Notes under the pieces: generated by a model
What the model saw: only the letters and a program-made list of their open reading frames with translations
Databases searched by the model: none
What the model was told of the DNA's origin: nothing
Shown here: positions 51,536 to 61,547 of the stretch, piece by piece
Layout of the letters: every line of letters starts with the position of its first letter
Numbering within the stretch: position 1 is the stretch's first letter
NCBI RefSeq assembly: GCF_029892685.1
Contig: NZ_JARXVD010000004.1
Span: forward strand, 62,001-126,000
Origin: Mycobacterium sp. OTB74
Lineage (GTDB): Bacteria; Actinomycetota; Actinomycetes; Mycobacteriales; Mycobacteriaceae
Direction: 5' to 3'
Length of the DNA: 64,000 nucleotides
Translations under genes and position numbers: made by a program

Positions 51536-52893
51536 CCGGAAGCGGTCGCGCCGGCCACTCGCTACCGCTGGGCCCAAGGTTGCCGAAGTACGTCCAGAGC
51601 ATGCTGTACCTGAGGTATCGGGAGTGGTTCCTTCCGTTGTTGCGGAAGCGATTTGGCGATGTGTTCAGCCTGCACGTACCGCCCTATGCCGACGACCTGG
51701 TTGTCTTCGCCGCACCCGAGGCGATCGGAGAGATCTTCCGCGCCGATCCGCACGTGCTGCACGCCGGGGAGGGCAATCAGATCCTCGGTGCGGTCCTGGG
51801 CGAGCATTCGGTGCTGCTCGTCGACGAGGACGCCCATCGCCGAGTACGTGGACTGCTGATGCCCGCGTTCAACGGGGCCGCACTGCGCCAATACCGCGCG
51901 ATGATCACCGATCAGGCGCGCGCCGAAGTGGTTTCGTGGGCGCCGAACACCGAGATCGCCATGCTCGCGGCGATGAACCGGCTGACCTTGGACATCATCA
52001 TCACCGTGGTGTTCGGTGTGACCGACCCGGCAACCAAGTCGGAACTGGTTGACCGGCTGCGCGCCATCATCAACATCTCACCCGCAATATTCGCCGGATT
52101 CAGGTTCCCTGTGCTGCAACGGATTCCACCCTGGAAGGGTTTCGCCGACAACCAGGCGCGCATCGATGCGATCTTGTACCGCGAAATCGCCTCCCGCCGT
52201 GCGGCCGCCGATCTGGCCAGCCGCGGCGATGTCCTGTCGCGGCTGATCCGCTCCGACGGCGACGCGATCGGCGATCCGCTCACCGACGCCGAGCTGCGCG
52301 ACCAACTGGTGTCGCTGCTGCTGGCTGGCCACGAGACGACCGCCGCCGCGCTGGCCTGGACGTTGTGGGAACTCGCACGGCATCCAGAATCGCAGTCGGC
52401 GGCCCGGGCTGCCGCCAGCCGCGGTGACGACAAGTACCTCGACGCGGCATTCAAAGAAGGGCTGCGCCGCCACAGCGTCATCGTCTCCACCGCCCGCAAG
52501 CTCACCCAGCCGATGACGATCGGCGGCCACCGGCTTCCGCTCGGAACCGTGGTCAACACGTCGATCCTGTTGGCGCACAACGATCCGCGCAACCATCGGC
52601 AACCGGACGAATTTCGCCCCGAGCGGTTCCTGGGAACCAGCCCACCCCCGAACACCTGGCTGCCGTTCGGTGGCGGCGTCCGCCGCTGCCTGGGCGCCGG
52701 GTTCGCGACCACCGAGGCAACGGTCATCCTCGCTGAAATCCTGACCCGCTGGGAACTGCACGCCACGGGAGCCGCTGAATCGGCACGCGTCCGCAACATC
52801 ACCACGGTGCCGAGACACGGCGCGGTACTGCGCGTCACCCCCATCGAACCCAGGACTGAAGCCGGTGGAGCGGCCCAGGCCAACACGCTTTGA
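51526..52893 (+). CDS. Cytochrome P450 (eukaryote-like class IV type)
   Basis: The 455-residue P450 has the I-helix motif LLAGHETTAAALAWTLWELA, ExxR in KEGLRRHSV, PERF in EFRPERFLG and the haem loop WLPFGGGVRRCLGAGFA. The WLPFGGGxRRCLG form and PERF motif resemble mycobacterial CYPs related to fatty-acid and sterol hydroxylases rather than the two CYPs at 29-37 kb. AGGAGGGG precedes GTG 51526. It is co-translated with the unknown upstream protein. Confidence 0.92.
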   Translation: MGVTGSGRAGHSLPLGPRLPKYVQSMLYLRYREWFLPLLRKRFGDVFSLHVPPYADDLVVFAAPEAIGEIFRADPHVLHAGEGNQILGAVLGEHSVLLVDEDAHRRVRGLLMPAFNGAALRQYRAMITDQARAEVVSWAPNTEIAMLAAMNRLTLDIIITVVFGVTDPATKSELVDRLRAIINISPAIFAGFRFPVLQRIPPWKGFADNQARIDAILYREIASRRAAADLASRGDVLSRLIRSDGDAIGDPLTDAELRDQLVSLLLAGHETTAAALAWTLWELARHPESQSAARAAASRGDDKYLDAAFKEGLRRHSVIVSTARKLTQPMTIGGHRLPLGTVVNTSILLAHNDPRNHRQPDEFRPERFLGTSPPPNTWLPFGGGVRRCLGAGFATTEATVILAEILTRWELHATGAAESARVRNITTVPRHGAVLRVTPIEPRTEAGGAAQANTL

Positions 52894-52917
52894 TATGGGC
52901 CGCACTGCGGCCGCCGG

Positions 52918-54201
52918 TCAGGGTGTGGTCGCGGTGGGGCCGCCGGCGCGTGGGACATCGCTGATCCACGCTGCGGCCAGCACACCGGAGCCGGCGGTGA
53001 GCACACCGGCGGCCACGACTGCGGCGTTGAGGCCCAGCCAATCGGCGATCACGCCGCCGACCAGTGCGCCGACCGCGTAGCCGATATCACGCCAGAACCG
53101 GTAGGTGCCCAGGGCGTTCGGTCGCCAGCTGGGGTGCGCGTGATCGGAGATCACCGCGATCAGCGCCGGATACACCATCGCGGTGCCGATACCCAGCAGG
53201 ACTGCCGAACAGACGCCGGCCAGCAGCGGCCACCGCAGCAGCACCAGAGCCAGCGCGAACGCCGCGGTCTGCACGAACATCCCGGCCACGATGAGCGGTT
53301 TGCGCCCGATCCGGTCGGCGAGGTGACCGGTGGGGATCTGACCCAGCCCCCACAACAGCGGGTACAGGCCTTTGATCAGACCCACCGCGGCCAAACCCAG
53401 CCCATGGTTGGTGAACAGCAGCGGGAACACCCCCCAGGTCAGGCCATCGTTGAGATTGTTGACCAGGCCGGCCTGGCTCGCCCCACGCAAGCTGCGATGC
53501 TCCCAGGTGGTGCGCACAAAAATCGTTCGTAAACGACTGCCCTCGGCTGGGACCGGATGGGGGTGGTGGGACAACTCCAGCGCCACATGCTCGGCGGTGT
53601 CGCGGACCACGAGCGAGAGCCCCAGCCCGGCGGCGACGAACACGACGCCGATCAGCTCCGGCGCGGGCCGCAGGCCGTAGACGGTGGCCAGATACCCGGT
53701 CAGCAGCGCGGTGGCGCCGACAGCGACGTACCCGGCCGCTTCATTGAGCCCGGTGGCCAACCCGCGCCGGGCGGGACCGACCAGATCGATTTTCATGTTG
53801 ACTGTCATCGACCAGGCCAGCCCCTGGTTGAGGCCGAGCAACACGTTCGCCGCGACGATCCACCACCACGATGGACCCCAGGCCAGCATGAACGGCACCG
53901 GCACGCCCGCTGCCCAGCCGGCCAGCAGCAGTTGTCTGCGGCGAAAGCGTGATGTCAGGGCCCCGGCTGCGAGGTTGGTCAGCGCTTTGGTGACCCCGAA
54001 GGCGATGATGAACGAGAACACCGCCAAGTCGTTGCCAAGCCCGAAGACCTCGGTCCCGATCAGTGGCACGGTGGTGCGCTCCAAGCCCACCAATGCGCCG
54101 ACGCATACGTTGACGATCACCAAAAGGGTGAATTGGAACCAGTTTTCGCGCAGGCCTAGCGCAACGACTCGGTGCGGGGCCACGTCGATGCCGGTGCTCA
54201 T
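52918..54201 (-). CDS. MFS transporter
   Basis: The 427-residue protein has about 12 hydrophobic segments with the MFS signature between helices 2 and 3 (LAAGALTSRFRRRQLLLAG) and in the second half (GHLADRIGRKPLIVAGMFV). ATG 54201 overlaps the stop of the MBL-rhodanese gene by one base, so it is co-translated with it. Export of a sulfur oxyanion or a related product is plausible from context, but drug transport cannot be excluded. Confidence 0.87.
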   Translation of the reverse strand: MSTGIDVAPHRVVALGLRENWFQFTLLVIVNVCVGALVGLERTTVPLIGTEVFGLGNDLAVFSFIIAFGVTKALTNLAAGALTSRFRRRQLLLAGWAAGVPVPFMLAWGPSWWWIVAANVLLGLNQGLAWSMTVNMKIDLVGPARRGLATGLNEAAGYVAVGATALLTGYLATVYGLRPAPELIGVVFVAAGLGLSLVVRDTAEHVALELSHHPHPVPAEGSRLRTIFVRTTWEHRSLRGASQAGLVNNLNDGLTWGVFPLLFTNHGLGLAAVGLIKGLYPLLWGLGQIPTGHLADRIGRKPLIVAGMFVQTAAFALALVLLRWPLLAGVCSAVLLGIGTAMVYPALIAVISDHAHPSWRPNALGTYRFWRDIGYAVGALVGGVIADWLGLNAAVVAAGVLTAGSGVLAAAWISDVPRAGGPTATTP

Positions 54202-55571
54202 CAGCCCGTGAGCCCGGTTGCGATCGCGCGGTGGTGTGCGGCGGCGTAGTCGGCGGGTCCGCCGTCGAGCACCGTCAGATCGTTGACACCTTTGCGTTGC
54301 AGCACGCTGGCCGCGGTCATCGCCCGTTCGCCGTGACCGCACGCGATGACCGCGCCGTGGGGCACCTCGTGGGCGTGGTCGGCCAGCACACCGAGCTCAA
54401 TGTGCAGGGCCCCGGCGACATGGCCTGCGGCGTATTCGGCGGCCTGGCGCACATCGAGGAACGGCCGGTCATCCAGGCGTTCGGCGCGCGCAAACACCAC
54501 ATGCTGCGAGGGTTCCGCGGCTGACTGCCAGGCGGCCATTCCGCCGGCGAGGCGCCCAGCGAGCCGTTCGTAGCCGATTTTGTAGGACTGCCAACTGATT
54601 TCGGACAGGTCCTGATCATCGTCGGTGACAAACACCAGCGCGACCGTGTCCTCGAGCACCCATCCCAGCCAGGTCGCGAACTGGTCGCGCAGCGGAATCG
54701 ACACCGCTCCGGGAATGTGCCCCTGGGCGAAGGTCTCGGCGGGACGCACGTCGACGATCGCCGCGCCAGCGGCGAGCAGTCGCTTGACGTCCTCGACGTT
54801 CAAGTCGGCCAGGTGCAGGTCGGGCGGCAGCAGGCCCGGCCCGCGGCGGTTGTGCTCGGGCAGCCGGGAAAAGTACGCCGGATAGCTGCCCAGGCTGTCG
54901 ATCAGCATGCTCACGAAGGTGTCCTCGTCCGGCGCGGCCAGCAGCGGATTGTCGCGCTTCTGCGCGCCCACTGTGGTGACCCGCTGCGCCCCCGGTGGTG
55001 CCGAGCAGAACGATCCCGCGCCGTGCGTCGGCCACACCGCGACTTCTTCCGGCAGAGCGGCCACGCGCCGCAACGAGTGGTACTGGGCGCGTGCCAGTTC
55101 GTCGGTGCGACCGGCACCGGATAGGTCCGTGCGTGCGGCGGACCCCACGATGAGCGACCCACCGGTGAACACCCCGATTTCCCGGTCATTTTCGGTGAGC
55201 AGGAAAGCGACATGCTCGTCGGTGTGGCCGGGGGTGGTCAGTGCCCGCAGTCGCAGGCCTCCCAGGTCCACCTCGTCGCCATCATGCAGACCGACATGGT
55301 CGAAGGCGCGGCGCCCGGCCGCCGAGGCCAGAATCGTCGCGCCGGTGTCGTGCTGCAGCTGGACCGCACCGGAGAGGAAGTCGGCGTGTAAATGGGTGTC
55401 GGCGGCGAACGCCACCGCCAGCCCGCGCCGGTCCGCGGCCCGGCGCAGCGCTCGCAGATCACGGCTGGCGTCGACAGCCAGGGCGCGACCATCACCCAGA
55501 TCAACGAGGTATGAGCTGTTGCCGAGCCCCTCATCGACGAGGGGAATCAGATCGGTGTCGGAGAAGCCCAT
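54201..55571 (-). CDS. MBL-fold hydrolase with two rhodanese domains (persulfide dioxygenase-like)
   Basis: The 456-residue protein has an N-terminal metallo-beta-lactamase domain (THLHADFLSGA, TTPGHTDEHVAFLL, WPTHGAGSFC) of the ETHE1-like persulfide dioxygenase type. Two rhodanese modules follow. The first (IVDVRPAETFAQGHIPGAVS) lacks a catalytic Cys. The second (FLDVRQAAEYAAGHVAGALH) has Cys in ACGHGERAM. It probably oxidises persulfides to sulfite and handles sulfane sulfur. AGGA precedes ATG 55571. It is divergent from an ArsR-rhodanese regulator. Confidence 0.88.
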   Translation of the reverse strand: MGFSDTDLIPLVDEGLGNSSYLVDLGDGRALAVDASRDLRALRRAADRRGLAVAFAADTHLHADFLSGAVQLQHDTGATILASAAGRRAFDHVGLHDGDEVDLGGLRLRALTTPGHTDEHVAFLLTENDREIGVFTGGSLIVGSAARTDLSGAGRTDELARAQYHSLRRVAALPEEVAVWPTHGAGSFCSAPPGAQRVTTVGAQKRDNPLLAAPDEDTFVSMLIDSLGSYPAYFSRLPEHNRRGPGLLPPDLHLADLNVEDVKRLLAAGAAIVDVRPAETFAQGHIPGAVSIPLRDQFATWLGWVLEDTVALVFVTDDDQDLSEISWQSYKIGYERLAGRLAGGMAAWQSAAEPSQHVVFARAERLDDRPFLDVRQAAEYAAGHVAGALHIELGVLADHAHEVPHGAVIACGHGERAMTAASVLQRKGVNDLTVLDGGPADYAAAHHRAIATGLTG

Positions 55572-55622
55572 GAGAATCCTGCCGGTCAATGTCGCGGACG
55601 GTACTGTGACCACTGTACGATA

Positions 55623-55640
55623 TTCCATGAAACATTGGAA
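55623..55640. promoter_or_regulatory. Imperfect inverted repeat, candidate ArsR operator
   Basis: TTCCATG and CATTGGAA form an imperfect inverted repeat around a short A-run in the 80-bp gap between the divergent MBL-rhodanese and ArsR-rhodanese genes. It is suitably placed to control both. The symmetry is interrupted by one base. Confidence 0.45.
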
Positions 55641-55651
55641 GAAGGTGGAGC

Positions 55652-56320
55652 GTGGATCCCTCACCCGAGAAGAAGCGACTGTACGAGGCCTTCGCCACCA
55701 GCGGAAAAGCCCTCTCGCACGCCAGCCGGCTCGAACTGCTGGACCTGCTCAGCCAAGGCGAACGCAGCGTCGATGACCTAGCACGGGCCGCGGGCCTGAA
55801 CCTCACCACGGCGTCCTCACACCTGCAGATCCTCAAACAGGCCGGTTTCGTCCACACGCGCCGCGACGGCGTGAAGGTCTACTACCAACTCGCCGGACTG
55901 GACGTCGCGGCGCTGTTCGCGGCACTGCGCCGCGTCGCCGACCGGCACCGTGCCGACGTCAGCGCCGCCCGCGACGCCTACCTGGGCGGCCCGCACGAAC
56001 CGGGAATCGACCGCGACGACCTGCAGGCGCGCATCGCCGCCGGCGACATCGTCCTGCTCGATGTCCGCCCCGCCGCCGAATACCGCGCCGCCCATATCCC
56101 CGGTGCCGTGTCCATTCCGATCGACGAACTGGCCACACGGATCACCGAACTGCCCGAACATACCGACGTCGTCGTGTACTGCCGCGGTGAGTACTGCGTG
56201 TTCGCTCACGATGCCGTTGCCGCACTGAGCGCCCGAGGGCGACGAGCGATCCGCCTCAACGACGGCATGCTCGAATGGCGCCTGGCCGGTGAGCCCATCA
56301 ACACGGGCGAGTACCCATGA
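55652..56320 (+). CDS. ArsR-type regulator fused to a rhodanese domain
   Basis: The 222-residue fusion has an ArsR winged helix (residues 1-95: ALSHASRLELLDLLSQGERSV, LTTASSHLQILKQAGFV) and a rhodanese domain (about 115-218: VLLDVRPAAEYRAAHIPGAVS) with the active-site loop VYCRGEYC. The HTH domain has no cysteines, so persulfide sensing probably occurs at the rhodanese Cys. It likely represses the divergent MBL-rhodanese/MFS operon. AAGGTGGAG precedes GTG 55652. Confidence 0.88.
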   Translation: MDPSPEKKRLYEAFATSGKALSHASRLELLDLLSQGERSVDDLARAAGLNLTTASSHLQILKQAGFVHTRRDGVKVYYQLAGLDVAALFAALRRVADRHRADVSAARDAYLGGPHEPGIDRDDLQARIAAGDIVLLDVRPAAEYRAAHIPGAVSIPIDELATRITELPEHTDVVVYCRGEYCVFAHDAVAALSARGRRAIRLNDGMLEWRLAGEPINTGEYP

Positions 56321-56346
56321 ACCACAACGGCGCCAGCGTTACCGAA

Positions 56347-56800
56347 TTACCTTAGGGGCCAGATGATTTGGGTGCCGCCGAACTCTTCATAGCTGATCAC
56401 ACGGCCCTGCTCGACACTATTGATCACAAACCTGTACGCCCGCAAGTGCATCTGCAGCCCGCCCCGATATGCGCAGGTCGTGGCCGACACCGATGTGCAT
56501 GGGGCCGCCGCGACTTTCGGGCCGGACAGTGACCGTGGGTCAGATGCTGACCTGCTGGACGGTCTGCACCAGCTGGCCGTAGAGCAGCTCGATCATCGCT
56601 TTCTGGCCGGCCACGGTTTTGCGGGACACTTTCGCCGGCACGCCGCCGTCGAGACGTTGATCGCGACGCCGGCCTTGCGCAGAAGCTTGACGGCTACGTC
56701 GATCACGTCGCGCTTGTCGTTGCCGACCGCGTCGCGGTGTTCGGCCAGAACGCGAGCAGCCTTTTCGGTCGCCAGTGGAGGCGGTTGGCGGATCACTGTG
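56347..56800 (-). pseudogene. Degenerate coding remnants in a 547-bp gap
   Basis: The gap 56321-56867 has no intact gene. On the minus strand a frame near 56660-56796 reads ATEKAARVLAEHRDAVGNDK and DVIDVAVKLLRKAGVAINV. A one-base shift around 56650 continues as VSRKTVAGQKAMIELLYGQL and ends at a stop near 56540, so it looks like a small frameshifted gene. A separate 34-codon piece (56347-56451) reads FVINSVEQGRVISYEEFGG and ends IIWPLR; it may be the end of a lost gene. Neither family is recognised. Confidence 0.35.
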
Positions 56801-56867
56801 GCATATTCGCGTTGGCTTTGCGCACCGTCAATGTGAGACTAACTCCTGATAAACGTGGTCGCGCGGG

Positions 56868-57296
56868 TTACTTCGATGGCGCGGTGTGCAACGACGGGTC
56901 GGCGGCCAGCGTGTGCAGGGCGGCGTGCAGTTTGGTGCTGACCTCGTCGGCTAGTCCGGCCATCTTCGGTTCACCGGTCACATCGACGAGCATTTGTGGG
57001 TTGACCGCTTCGATGAGTACGCGGCCATCAGCGGAGGTGTCGGTGCGTACGACGACGTTGCAGGGCAGCAGCAGCCCGATCTGGCGGTCCGTTTCGAGCG
57101 CACGGTGGGCCAGCGCGGGGTTGCAGGCGCCGAGGATGAGGTAGTCCTCCATGTCGACGTCCAATTTGGCTTTCAGAGTGGCTTTGACGTCGATTTCGGT
57201 GAGCACACCGAATCCCTGCTCGGCCAGGGCCTGGCGGGTGCGGGCGACAGCGTCGGCAAAGCTGGCGTGCACGAAGGTGGACAATCCGATGCTCAT
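56868..57296 (-). CDS. DUF302 protein
   Basis: The 142-residue soluble protein matches DUF302: [46 protein letters not shown] and the C-terminal helix VSTKLHAAL. Two conserved Cys (in GACNP and LPCNVVV) may bind metal or be redox-active. DUF302 genes often accompany copper ATPases and sulfur genes. ATG 57296 overlaps the ATPase stop by 4 bases, so it is coupled to copper transport. Confidence 0.87.
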   Translation of the reverse strand: MSIGLSTFVHASFADAVARTRQALAEQGFGVLTEIDVKATLKAKLDVDMEDYLILGACNPALAHRALETDRQIGLLLPCNVVVRTDTSADGRVLIEAVNPQMLVDVTGEPKMAGLADEVSTKLHAALHTLAADPSLHTAPSK

Positions 57297-59884
57297 GAGG
57301 CGGTCCTTGTCGGGTGTCGGTGCGGCGCTTGATCTTTGATCGTGCGCTCCGCGTGGGTGTGGCTGGTTCCGGTTTGCACTTCTGGCTCGATGGTCACCGG
57401 CTCGGGTGTGGGTAGCGGTTGGCTGCGGTAGCGGCGGAGCCGGTTGGCGTTGCCGACCACCGACAACGAGGACAGGGCCATCGCGCCGGCGGCGATCATC
57501 GGGGACAGCCGCAGCCCGAGCAGCGGATAGAGCACCCCGGCGGCCAGCGGGATGCCGACGGCGTTGTAGATCAACGCGAAGAACAGGTTTTGCCGAATGT
57601 TGGCCATGGTGGCACGGGAGAGCCGGATCGCGGTGACCACACCCGCCAGTGACCCGGAGATCAGGGTGATGTCGGCGGCTTCGATGGCAACATCGGTGCC
57701 GGTGCCGATGGCCAGTCCGACGTCGGCTTGAGCGAGGGCAGGGGCGTCGTTGATGCCGTCGCCAACCATGCCAACGCGGCGCCCTTCGTCTTGCAGGCGC
57801 GCGATTTCGGCGGCCTTGTGTTCGGGCAGAACCTCGGCGAGCACCCGGGGTATGCCGACCTGGCGGGCGATCGCAGCGCCGGTGCGGGCGTTGTCGCCGG
57901 TGATCATCACCACCTGCAGCCCGAGCTGGCTCAGGGCGGTAATGGCGGCGGCGGAGTCGGCTTTGATGGTGTCGGCGACCGCGAGCACCCCGGCAGCGGC
58001 GCCATCGACAGCGGCCAGGATCGCGGTTTTGCCTTCCCCAGCGAGGCGAGCGGCGATATGTTCGAGTTCGTCTGTGCCGATACCGTTTTCAGCCAGCAGG
58101 GTCGCGGTGCCGACCAGGACAGTGTGTCCGTCGACGGTGGCCCGCACGCCTTTACCGGTGATCGAAGTGAAGTCCGCCGCTACGGGAACGGTGATGCCGC
58201 GCTCACGGGCCCCGGCCACCACCGCGGTGGCCACCGGGTGTTCGCTGTCGCCCTCGGTGGCCGCCACCAGAGTCAACAGCTCTTGGGCGCTGATGGGGCC
58301 GACGGTCTCGATGTCGGTGAGGGCCGGCTTGCCGGCGGTGATGGTGCCGGTCTTGTCCAGAACGATGGTGTCGAGCTTGTGCGCGGTTTCCAGGGCTTGG
58401 GCGGAGCGGATCAGGATGCCGGCGCGGGCACCTTTGCCCGTGCTGACCATGATCGACAGCGGGGTGGCCAGTCCCAGCGCGCACGGGCAGGCGATGATCA
58501 GCACCGACACCGCGGACACCAGCGCCAGCGTCAACGCCGGCGGTGGTCCGGCGACGAACCACACCGTGAACGCGATGATGGCGATCACGATCACCGCGGG
58601 CACGAAGTAGGCCGAGATCGCGTCGGCCAGGCGCTGGATCGGGGCTTTAGATGCCTGGGCTTGCTGCACCATGCGCACGATTTGGGCCAGCATGGTGTCC
58701 GCGCCTACTTTGGCCGCCCGGACCCGCAGTGAGCCGGTGGTGTTCACCGTGGCGCCGATGACGGTGTCGCCGGGGTGTTTGGTGACCGGCATCGATTCCC
58801 CGGTGACCATGGACTCGTCGACCGCGGACTGCCCGGACAGCACGGTGGCATCGACCGGGATCTTCTCGCCGGGCCGGATCACGATGTCGTCGCCAACCAG
58901 TACGTCTTCGACGCCGATGGTGATTTCGGTGCCGTCGCGGATCACCCGCGCGGTGCGGGCTTGCAGCCCCAGCAGGGCGCGGATGGCTTCGCCGGTACCG
59001 GCTTTGGCCTTGGCTTCCAGCAGCCGGCCCAACAGGATCAAGGTGATGATCACCCCGACGGCTTCGAAGTACACATCACGCACGGTGGCCGGCACCACGG
59101 CCGGAGCGACGGTGACCAGCAGGCTGTAGCCGTAGGCCGCGACGGTGCCCAGGGTGATCAGGGAGTTCATGTCGGCACTGCGGTGGGTCAGGGCGAGCCA
59201 GCCGGTGCGGTGGATGGGCCAGCCGACATAGAACATCACCGGGCTGATGAGCGCCAGCTGCACCCAGTGGTTGAGCAGGATCGCGGGTACCCAAGTGGCG
59301 CCGAAGGTTTGGGCCATCGCCGCGAAGAGCACCGGGGCGGTCAGGACGGTGCCGATGACGACGCGGTGGGTCAGGTCGGAGATTTCGGTGCGCCGTTCTT
59401 CGGCTTGGGCGGCTTCCAGATCGGCAGCGGCCGGCTCGGGCGTGGTCTCAGCCGTGCCCGATCGCACCTGCTCGTGGGTCGCGGATTCCGGGTCGGGGGT
59501 GCCTGTGTCGTTGGGGGCGACGACGAGGGTGCCGTGGATCATGTTCATGCCGCAGGAGAATCCGAACGACCCGGCCTGGTGCGGGGTGAACCGCACCGTC
59601 GTGTGTTGATGGGCGGGCAGCGCCGCGGACAGCTGCAAGTCGGGGAAGGTTACGTGTGAGGAGCAGTCGCCGGTTTCTTGCCGGTCGAATTCGATTTCCA
59701 CCGGAATGTCTTGGCGCACTTGCAGCATGTTGGGGCTGTAGCCGCCGCGCACGGTGACCTGCAGGCGTTGGACCCCGCCGCTGACGGCGGCGGCGCGGGC
59801 GGTGCGGGGGCCGAAGAAGAACCATCCCAGCCCGGCGGTCGCGATCACGGCGACGGCGATCACGGCGACATCGATACTCGACAT
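57293..59884 (-). CDS. P1B-type copper ATPase with N-terminal cupredoxin domain
   Basis: The 863-residue pump has a membrane helix at about 7-24. A cupredoxin-like domain covers about 38-125 ([47 protein letters not shown]) in place of an HMA domain. The ATPase core has TGE in [10 protein letters not shown], transport-site CPC at 466-468, [15 protein letters not shown] and GDGINDAPA. It should export Cu(I), with the cupredoxin placed outside the membrane to receive or sense it. ATG 59884 has AAGGAG 6 bases upstream. Confidence 0.92.
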   Translation of the reverse strand: MSSIDVAVIAVAVIATAGLGWFFFGPRTARAAAVSGGVQRLQVTVRGGYSPNMLQVRQDIPVEIEFDRQETGDCSSHVTFPDLQLSAALPAHQHTTVRFTPHQAGSFGFSCGMNMIHGTLVVAPNDTGTPDPESATHEQVRSGTAETTPEPAAADLEAAQAEERRTEISDLTHRVVIGTVLTAPVLFAAMAQTFGATWVPAILLNHWVQLALISPVMFYVGWPIHRTGWLALTHRSADMNSLITLGTVAAYGYSLLVTVAPAVVPATVRDVYFEAVGVIITLILLGRLLEAKAKAGTGEAIRALLGLQARTARVIRDGTEITIGVEDVLVGDDIVIRPGEKIPVDATVLSGQSAVDESMVTGESMPVTKHPGDTVIGATVNTTGSLRVRAAKVGADTMLAQIVRMVQQAQASKAPIQRLADAISAYFVPAVIVIAIIAFTVWFVAGPPPALTLALVSAVSVLIIACPCALGLATPLSIMVSTGKGARAGILIRSAQALETAHKLDTIVLDKTGTITAGKPALTDIETVGPISAQELLTLVAATEGDSEHPVATAVVAGARERGITVPVAADFTSITGKGVRATVDGHTVLVGTATLLAENGIGTDELEHIAARLAGEGKTAILAAVDGAAAGVLAVADTIKADSAAAITALSQLGLQVVMITGDNARTGAAIARQVGIPRVLAEVLPEHKAAEIARLQDEGRRVGMVGDGINDAPALAQADVGLAIGTGTDVAIEAADITLISGSLAGVVTAIRLSRATMANIRQNLFFALIYNAVGIPLAAGVLYPLLGLRLSPMIAAGAMALSSLSVVGNANRLRRYRSQPLPTPEPVTIEPEVQTGTSHTHAERTIKDQAPHRHPTRTAS

Positions 59885-59935
59885 CATCTGCTCCTTGTTC
59901 TCACGCCAACCGGGCTTGTCTTGTGTGCAGCGCCG

Positions 59936-60232
59936 TTAGCTTTTATCCCGGACCAGGGCGGTCATGCGTGCTTGATAGGTGGTGGCGTCGATCTGCCCGG
60001 CCAGGCGCTGGCGGACAATGACTTCCTCGCAGGTCCCTGTGCGGGGCCGCGGCGCAGGCCGGCGGACCGTTGCAACCGCTGTAGGCGCCACGGTGGACCT
60101 CGATGCGGCCTGCGGCCAGCGCCGCCCGCGGCGCGGGTGCCGCGCCATCGCGTAGATCACGAACCCGACCTCCGCAGCGCCGATGAGCACAGCCAATACC
60201 TGGCCGACGACGAGGTGCCCGGGTTCGATCAT
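59936..60232 (-). CDS. Small SHOCT-domain membrane protein
   Basis: The 98-residue protein has one membrane helix (LVVGQVLAVLIGAAEVGFVIYAM in the N-terminal third), a basic linker and a C-terminal SHOCT motif (EEVIVRQRLAGQIDATTYQARM). It is 51 bp upstream of the copper ATPase on the same strand and probably in its operon. SHOCT proteins are short oligomerisation modules of unknown role. Confidence 0.8.
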   Translation of the reverse strand: MIEPGHLVVGQVLAVLIGAAEVGFVIYAMARHPRRGRRWPQAASRSTVAPTAVATVRRPAPRPRTGTCEEVIVRQRLAGQIDATTYQARMTALVRDKS

Positions 60233-60415
60233 CGCTTCTCGCTTCGCTTTTCGGGGTGGCCGCGGCGTGGCGTCACCGTGCTTACCCTCGCGCACCTTCG
60301 GGCATCGGCGGTAGGGACATAAGGCACTGCGCCTCAGGCAGGAGGTCTCTACACCGCGTCCGACTGCTGCGCCGATCGTGGTAGGTGCCTGGTGGCCGGT
60401 TAAGGGGATGGCGTG

Positions 60416-61066
60416 ATGGCGGATGAAACGTATGGCCTGTGGCCACTGGTGATCCTGAACACGCTGCTGTTCGCGGTATTCGCGATGAGCTTTTTCCATC
60501 CGAGCACCACCCGGGACTGGCGGGCGATGGGCGCCTTCACGGCGTTTCTGGTCGCGTTGTTCACCGAGATGTACGGCATTCCGTTAACCATCTACCTGCT
60601 TGGATCGTGGCTGGGTTCGCGGTTCGCGCAGCTGCGCGCTACCCACGCCGGCGGGCACCTGTGGAACGACCTAATCGGCTGGACCGGGGACCCGCACCTG
60701 AGCCCGTTCCACATGGCCAGCTACGTGGTGATCGGCGGCGGTTTCTGGCTGATCGCGGTGTCCTGGCGCCACCTGCACGACGCGGCACGTACCGGTCAGC
60801 TCGCTACTACCGGCCCGTACGCCAGGGTCCGCCACCCGCAGTACGACGGACTGATGCTGATCATGATCGGGTTTCTGCTGCAGTGGCCCACCATCGCGAC
60901 CTTGATCATGTTCCCCATCCTGGTGGTCGTGTACGTGTGGCTGGCTCGCAGTGAGGAACGGGAGGTGGCTGCGCAATTCGGCGAGCAGTGGCGGGCCTAC
61001 GTGGCCGCCACGCCGGCGTTCCTGCCCCGGCTGCGCCGCCGTCGATCAGTCACGACCGCCGGTTGA
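60416..61066 (+). CDS. Isoprenylcysteine carboxyl methyltransferase-like membrane protein
   Basis: The 216-residue protein has about five membrane segments and the C-terminal ICMT/PEMT methyltransferase motif TTGPYARVRHPQYDGLMLIMIGFLLQW followed by EEREVAAQFGEQWRAY. This family methylates small lipophilic or thiol substrates at the membrane using SAM. ATG 60416 has AAGGGG 8 bases upstream; GTG 60413 is possible. It is divergent from the SHOCT-ATPase operon and often co-occurs with metal genes. Confidence 0.84.
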   Translation: MADETYGLWPLVILNTLLFAVFAMSFFHPSTTRDWRAMGAFTAFLVALFTEMYGIPLTIYLLGSWLGSRFAQLRATHAGGHLWNDLIGWTGDPHLSPFHMASYVVIGGGFWLIAVSWRHLHDAARTGQLATTGPYARVRHPQYDGLMLIMIGFLLQWPTIATLIMFPILVVVYVWLARSEEREVAAQFGEQWRAYVAATPAFLPRLRRRRSVTTAG

Positions 61067-61084
61067 TCGGCCGGGTGGGCGATC

Positions 61085-61492
61085 ATGACCGCGGCGATGT
61101 GGTTGTTCGGTATTGGTGGTGCCGCGCTCATCGGTATCGGCGGGTTTTTCGTGTTCGCCCGGCCAGCTTTTCTGCCTGAGGATCTGCGTTATCTGCAGCG
61201 CACCGGCGCCGATGTCGACGCGGCGGTGCCGCGGCTGCGACGCTGGCTGCGGTTGGTGTTCACTGTCCTGGGCGGCTACGCGCTGGCCACCGGGACGCTG
61301 ACGGTGTACCTCGCGGTCACGCAAGTGCGACACGGCAATACGTCCGCGGTGGTGGTGCTGGCCGTCGCTGGCGTGGTGTCGATCGGGGTGATGATCGTGG
61401 TGAACTTCGTGCTGCGCTCGGCGTTCCGGTGGCCGCTGTTAGCGGTTGGCGCCGTGTGGGTGACGGCCACGCTGGCGCCGGTGATGTTCTAA
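61085..61492 (+). CDS. Small four-helix membrane protein, unknown function
   Basis: The 135-residue protein has hydrophobic segments MWLFGIGGAALIGIGGFFVF, LRLVFTVLGGYALATGTLTVYLA, VVVLAVAGVVSIGVMIVVNF and WPLLAVGAVWVTATLAPV. It begins 18 bp after the ICMT-like gene and is probably co-transcribed. It resembles no family I can name. Confidence 0.7.
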   Translation: MTAAMWLFGIGGAALIGIGGFFVFARPAFLPEDLRYLQRTGADVDAAVPRLRRWLRLVFTVLGGYALATGTLTVYLAVTQVRHGNTSAVVVLAVAGVVSIGVMIVVNFVLRSAFRWPLLAVGAVWVTATLAPVMF

Positions 61493-61547
61493 ACACCCTG
61501 CGGCACAGGCCGTTTTGCTTCAACGGGCAGGGATCGCGGTGTGGCGA

